From Polaromonas glacialis (GTDB taxonomy: Bacteria > Pseudomonadota > Gammaproteobacteria > Burkholderiales > Burkholderiaceae_C), in the NCBI RefSeq assembly GCF_000709345.1, contig NZ_KL448323.1, forward strand, positions 2,610,346 through 2,674,345: a stretch of DNA of 64,000 nt, read 5' to 3'. Positions 61,247-64,000 of the stretch are shown here, piece by piece; position 1 is the first letter of the stretch, and every line of letters starts with the position of its first letter. Below the pieces are notes generated by a model that made no database searches, was not told where the DNA came from, and saw only the letters and a program-made list of their open reading frames with translations. A program made the position numbers and the translations under genes.

Positions 61247-62979
61247 AATGACTCCTCCACTGTCTGCGTGATGATTTGCGGTTTCACGCTGACGTCGGGC
61301 TGCACGCCCATCATGCGCAGCGTTTGCTGAACCACTTCGCTGAACACCGGAGCGGCGGCAATGCCGCCAAAGTATTTGCCGTCGCTGGGCTCGTCAATCA
61401 TCACCGCGACGATGATGCGCGGCGACTCGATAGGCGCCATGCCGGTAAACCAGGCGCGGTACTTGTTGCTGGCATAGCCTTTACCGACCTGCTTGTGCGC
61501 CGTACCCGACTTGCCGCCTACCGAATAGCCCACGGTCTGGGCCAGCTGGCCGGTGCCGCCTGGGGCCGCAGCCATCTGGAGCATGCGGCGAACTGCGTGG
61601 GCATTCTCGGGAGAAAACACCCTGACGCCGACCGCCGGCTCATTTTTCTTGAGCATGGTGACCGGAATGATCTGGCCATCGTGGGCAAAAGAGGTGTAGG
61701 AATGCGCCATCTGGAACAGCGATGCCGACAGCCCGTAGCCATAAGCCATGGTGGCCTGCTCGACCGGTCGCCAGGTTTTCCAGGGACGCAGGCGGCCCGA
61801 CACGGCGCCGGGAAACTCGATCTGCGGCTTTTGTCCGTAGCCCAGGGCGACATAGGTGTCCCACATTTCGTGGGGCGTCATTTTCTGGGCGATTTTCAGT
61901 GCGCCCACGTTGCTGGACTTCTGGATCACGCCCTCGACGGTCAGCGTGCCGTAGTTGTGGGTGTCACTGATGGTGAAGCCGCCGATACTGAAGCGGCCGG
62001 GACCGGTTTCAATCAGGGTTTGCGGCTTGATGCGCCCGGCCTCCAGCGCCATGGCGACCGTGATCGGCTTCATCGTCGAACCGGGCTCGAAGGTGTCGGT
62101 CACGGCCCGGTTGCGCAGTTGCTCGCCGGTCAGGTTCTGGCGCTTGCCGGGAACATAACTTGGGTAATTGGCCAGCGCCAGCACTTCGCCGGTGATGGAG
62201 TCGATGACCACGACGCTGCCGGCCTTGGCCTTGCGCGCAATCACCGCATCGCGCAGCTTCTGATAAGCGAAGAACTGCACCTTGCTGTCCACGCTGAGCT
62301 GTATGTCCTTGCCGTCCACGGGCGGAACCTGCTCGCCAACGCCCTCGACCACGCGGCCCAGCCGGTCCTTGATGACCCGCCGTGAACCCGCCTTGCCCGA
62401 CAGCGCCTGGTTGAAGGTCAGCTCGATGCCTTCCTGCCCCTTGTCCTCCACATTGGTGAAACCCACGATGTGGGCGATGGTTTCGCCTTCGGGGTACTTG
62501 CGCTTGTATTCCTTGCGCTGGTAAATGCCGGGGACGCCTAGTTCGCTGATTTTTCGGGCAACGGGCTCTTCCAGCTGGCGCTTGACCCAGACGAAGGTCT
62601 TGTCCTCGTCGCTGAACTTCTTTTTCAGCTCGGCCAGCGGCATTTCCAGCAACCTGGCCAGTTCGGTCAGCTGGGCGGGACTGGCCTTGACGTCTTCAGG
62701 AATGGCCCAGATGCTGGAGGCCGGCACGCTGGAAGCCAGGATCAGCCCGTTGCGGTCCAGGATGCGGCCACGGTTGGCGGGCAGTTCCAGCGTCCGTGCA
62801 AACCGCACCTGGCCCTGGCGCTGAAAAAATGCGTTGGCGTACACCTGGATGTAGGCCGCCCGGACCGCAAGACCCGTGAACGCCAGCGCGATCAGGGCCA
62901 CGATGAGCTTGCTGCGCCACACCGGCGTCTTGCTGGCCAGCAAGGGGCTGGAGGTGTAGAGGACGCTTTTTCTACTCAT
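61243..62979 (-). CDS. ftsI: Septal transpeptidase FtsI (PBP3)
   Basis: A 578-aa class B penicillin-binding protein that crosslinks septal peptidoglycan. An N-terminal membrane helix (about 23-43) is followed by a pedestal domain (LPANRGRILDRNGLILASSV without a break, about 66-85). The transpeptidase domain has the active-site motifs STMK (301-304), SSN (353-355) and KSGT (488-491). The ATG at 62979 overlaps the ftsL 3' end by 8 nt. Confidence 0.98.
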   Translation of the reverse strand: MSRKSVLYTSSPLLASKTPVWRSKLIVALIALAFTGLAVRAAYIQVYANAFFQRQGQVRFARTLELPANRGRILDRNGLILASSVPASSIWAIPEDVKASPAQLTELARLLEMPLAELKKKFSDEDKTFVWVKRQLEEPVARKISELGVPGIYQRKEYKRKYPEGETIAHIVGFTNVEDKGQEGIELTFNQALSGKAGSRRVIKDRLGRVVEGVGEQVPPVDGKDIQLSVDSKVQFFAYQKLRDAVIARKAKAGSVVVIDSITGEVLALANYPSYVPGKRQNLTGEQLRNRAVTDTFEPGSTMKPITVAMALEAGRIKPQTLIETGPGRFSIGGFTISDTHNYGTLTVEGVIQKSSNVGALKIAQKMTPHEMWDTYVALGYGQKPQIEFPGAVSGRLRPWKTWRPVEQATMAYGYGLSASLFQMAHSYTSFAHDGQIIPVTMLKKNEPAVGVRVFSPENAHAVRRMLQMAAAPGGTGQLAQTVGYSVGGKSGTAHKQVGKGYASNKYRAWFTGMAPIESPRIIVAVMIDEPSDGKYFGGIAAAPVFSEVVQQTLRMMGVQPDVSVKPQIITQTVEESF

Positions 62980-63283
62980 GCTGCGCCTTCTGGCCAGCAG
63001 CGGCCGCCACATCGGCTGCGGATTTGTACTTGACGTACTCGGTAATGGCCGGCGTGGTGGTCCGCATCTGAAGCCGGTCTTTGGCCAGCTTTTCGATCTT
63101 CAGCGGTGTGGCTTCCGCGCGTTTTTCCACCTGCAGTCGCTCGCTTTCGGTTTCAATCTTGCGGCCCTGCGCCGCCGCTTTTTCAAGTTCTACGTAAAGA
63201 CGCCGCGACTCATACTGGGTTTGCACCAGGTACAGCGCGCTGGCCAGCACAGCGAGCAGCAGCACGAAATTCAGGCGGCCCAT
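62972..63283 (-). CDS. ftsL: Cell division protein FtsL
   Basis: A 103-aa bitopic protein with a short N-terminus, one membrane helix (NFVLLLAVLASALYLV, about residues 5-20) and a periplasmic coiled coil (SRRLYVELEKAAAQGRKIE, then ERLQVEKRAEA). It bridges FtsQ, FtsB and the FtsW-FtsI synthase. It sits between rsmH and ftsI, the standard dcw position. The start at MGRLNFVLLL leaves 34 bp after rsmH; an upstream GTG at 63349 would overlap rsmH. Confidence 0.93.
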   Translation of the reverse strand: MGRLNFVLLLAVLASALYLVQTQYESRRLYVELEKAAAQGRKIETESERLQVEKRAEATPLKIEKLAKDRLQMRTTTPAITEYVKYKSAADVAAAAGQKAQHE

Positions 63284-63317
63284 GACCTGCCCCCCATGCT
63301 GATGATGAAAATATGGC

Positions 63318-64000
63318 TCATGCGGCTTCTCCGGTACGCTCGGCGACACGCATCACGGCGCTGCGCGAGCGCGGATTGCCGGCGACTTCCTCGTCGCTGG
63401 GCTTGATGCGCCCCAGCGCCTTGAGTTGCATGACCTTGGGCGCGGCAAAAGGCGCGCGCCGGTCATACACCTCGCGCGAGTGCGCGGCCATGAATTGCTT
63501 GACGATGCGATCTTCAAGCGAGTGAAAACTGATCACCACCAGGCGCCCGCCGGGTTGCAGCACCTTGAGCGACGCCTTCAGCGCCTGCTCCAGTTCTTCC
63601 AGCTCGGCATTGATGAATATCCGCAGCGCCTGGAAAGTGCGCGTAGCCGGATCCTTGCCCGGTTCGCGTGTCTTGACGGCACTGGCAACCACATCTGCCA
63701 GTTCAGCGGTGGTGGAAAGCGGGCCGGACGCCTGCCTGTGCCGGTCAATCGCCCGGGCAACCAGTCCGGCAAAACGCTCCTCGCCATAGTCGCGGATGAC
63801 TTCGGTCATGGACTCGATCGAAGCGTCCTGCAGCCACTCGGCCACGCTCTGACCGCGCGTGGTGTCCATGCGCATGTCCAGCGGGCCTTCATTGCGAAAG
63901 GAAAAACCGCGCTCCGGATTGTCGATCTGGGGGGAACTGACCCCCAGGTCCATCAGCACGCCCGCGATGCTGGCCTGCGGCATCTGGTCGAGATGCATGA
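63318..64000 (-). CDS. rsmH: 16S rRNA (cytosine1402-N4)-methyltransferase, 5' end outside window
   Basis: The frame is open to the right edge; about 227 C-terminal residues of an enzyme of about 310 residues are visible. MraW/RsmH motifs are [20 protein letters not shown] without a break, [32 protein letters not shown] without a break, and [17 protein letters not shown]. It methylates N4 of C1402 in 16S rRNA. It is the first visible gene of the dcw cluster; mraZ would be expected beyond the window. Confidence 0.97.
   Translation of the reverse strand, partial: MHLDQMPQASIAGVLMDLGVSSPQIDNPERGFSFRNEGPLDMRMDTTRGQSVAEWLQDASIESMTEVIRDYGEERFAGLVARAIDRHRQASGPLSTTAELADVVASAVKTREPGKDPATRTFQALRIFINAELEELEQALKASLKVLQPGGRLVVISFHSLEDRIVKQFMAAHSREVYDRRAPFAAPKVMQLKALGRIKPSDEEVAGNPRSRSAVMRVAERTGEAA

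Overview
The window is a high-GC chromosomal segment of a betaproteobacterium. Gene content, gene order and protein sequences point to Burkholderiales, family Comamonadaceae (Polaromonas, Rhodoferax or Acidovorax type). The assignment rests on recognised gene neighbourhoods (GH15-otsA, accB-accC-prmA, rnb-tonB-mtgA, ypjD-PP0621-pilS-pilR-ampD, a complete dcw cluster followed by lpxC) and was not tested by a database search. No tRNA, rRNA or CRISPR array was seen.

Layout. 1-5.1 kb: end of a trehalose locus (GH15 hydrolase, otsA), a ROK sugar kinase, a DUF2905 membrane protein and a decayed ISAzo13-like transposase. 5.2-9.6 kb: a signalling island with a soluble RsbRD-type histidine kinase converging on a three-gene overlapping operon (hybrid histidine kinase, unknown helical protein, KaiC-like double ATPase). 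10-16.3 kb: ffh, cytochrome-assembly-like ypjD, PP0621 protein, the two-component pair pilS-pilR and ampD. 16.3-21.8 kb: a 9-bp tandem repeat, a clear NrdR-controlled promoter, nrdA, nrdB and a histone H1-like gene with a strong terminator. 22-28.4 kb (minus strand): unknown protein, TlpA, accB, accC, prmA, DUF3426 protein, PfkB kinase. 28.7-36.4 kb: mpl, then an accessory unit of a 1448-aa restriction-methylase and a coupled J-domain protein. 36.5-46.5 kb: aroG with a ribosome-mediated attenuator, tldD, rodA, an esterase, an RNase II-type enzyme, tonB-like, mtgA, ruvC and a 58-aa membrane protein. 46.5-64 kb (minus strand): lpxC and the division/cell-wall cluster, in transcription order rsmH (partial), ftsL, ftsI, murE, murF, mraY, murD, ftsW, murG, murC, ddlB, ftsQ, ftsA, ftsZ, lpxC. 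Most neighbours there overlap by 4 nt.

Two dispersed repeat families run through the window. R1 is about 58 bp, with two potential stem-loops and rigid internal spacing. I count nine copies: seven intergenic, one inside the ROK kinase gene and one inside the 3' end of murG. R2 is about 95 bp and very GC-rich. It has five near-complete copies and one partial copy, all in the same orientation. One lies in frame inside mpl, one supplies the apparent ribosome-binding site of otsA, and others abut the stop codons of accC and rodA.

The most attractive unexplained items are the restriction-methylase/J-domain operon, the repeat-derived peptide segments in Mpl, ROK kinase and MurG, the aromatic leader peptide and attenuator of aroG, and the KaiC-like operon that lacks KaiA and KaiB.
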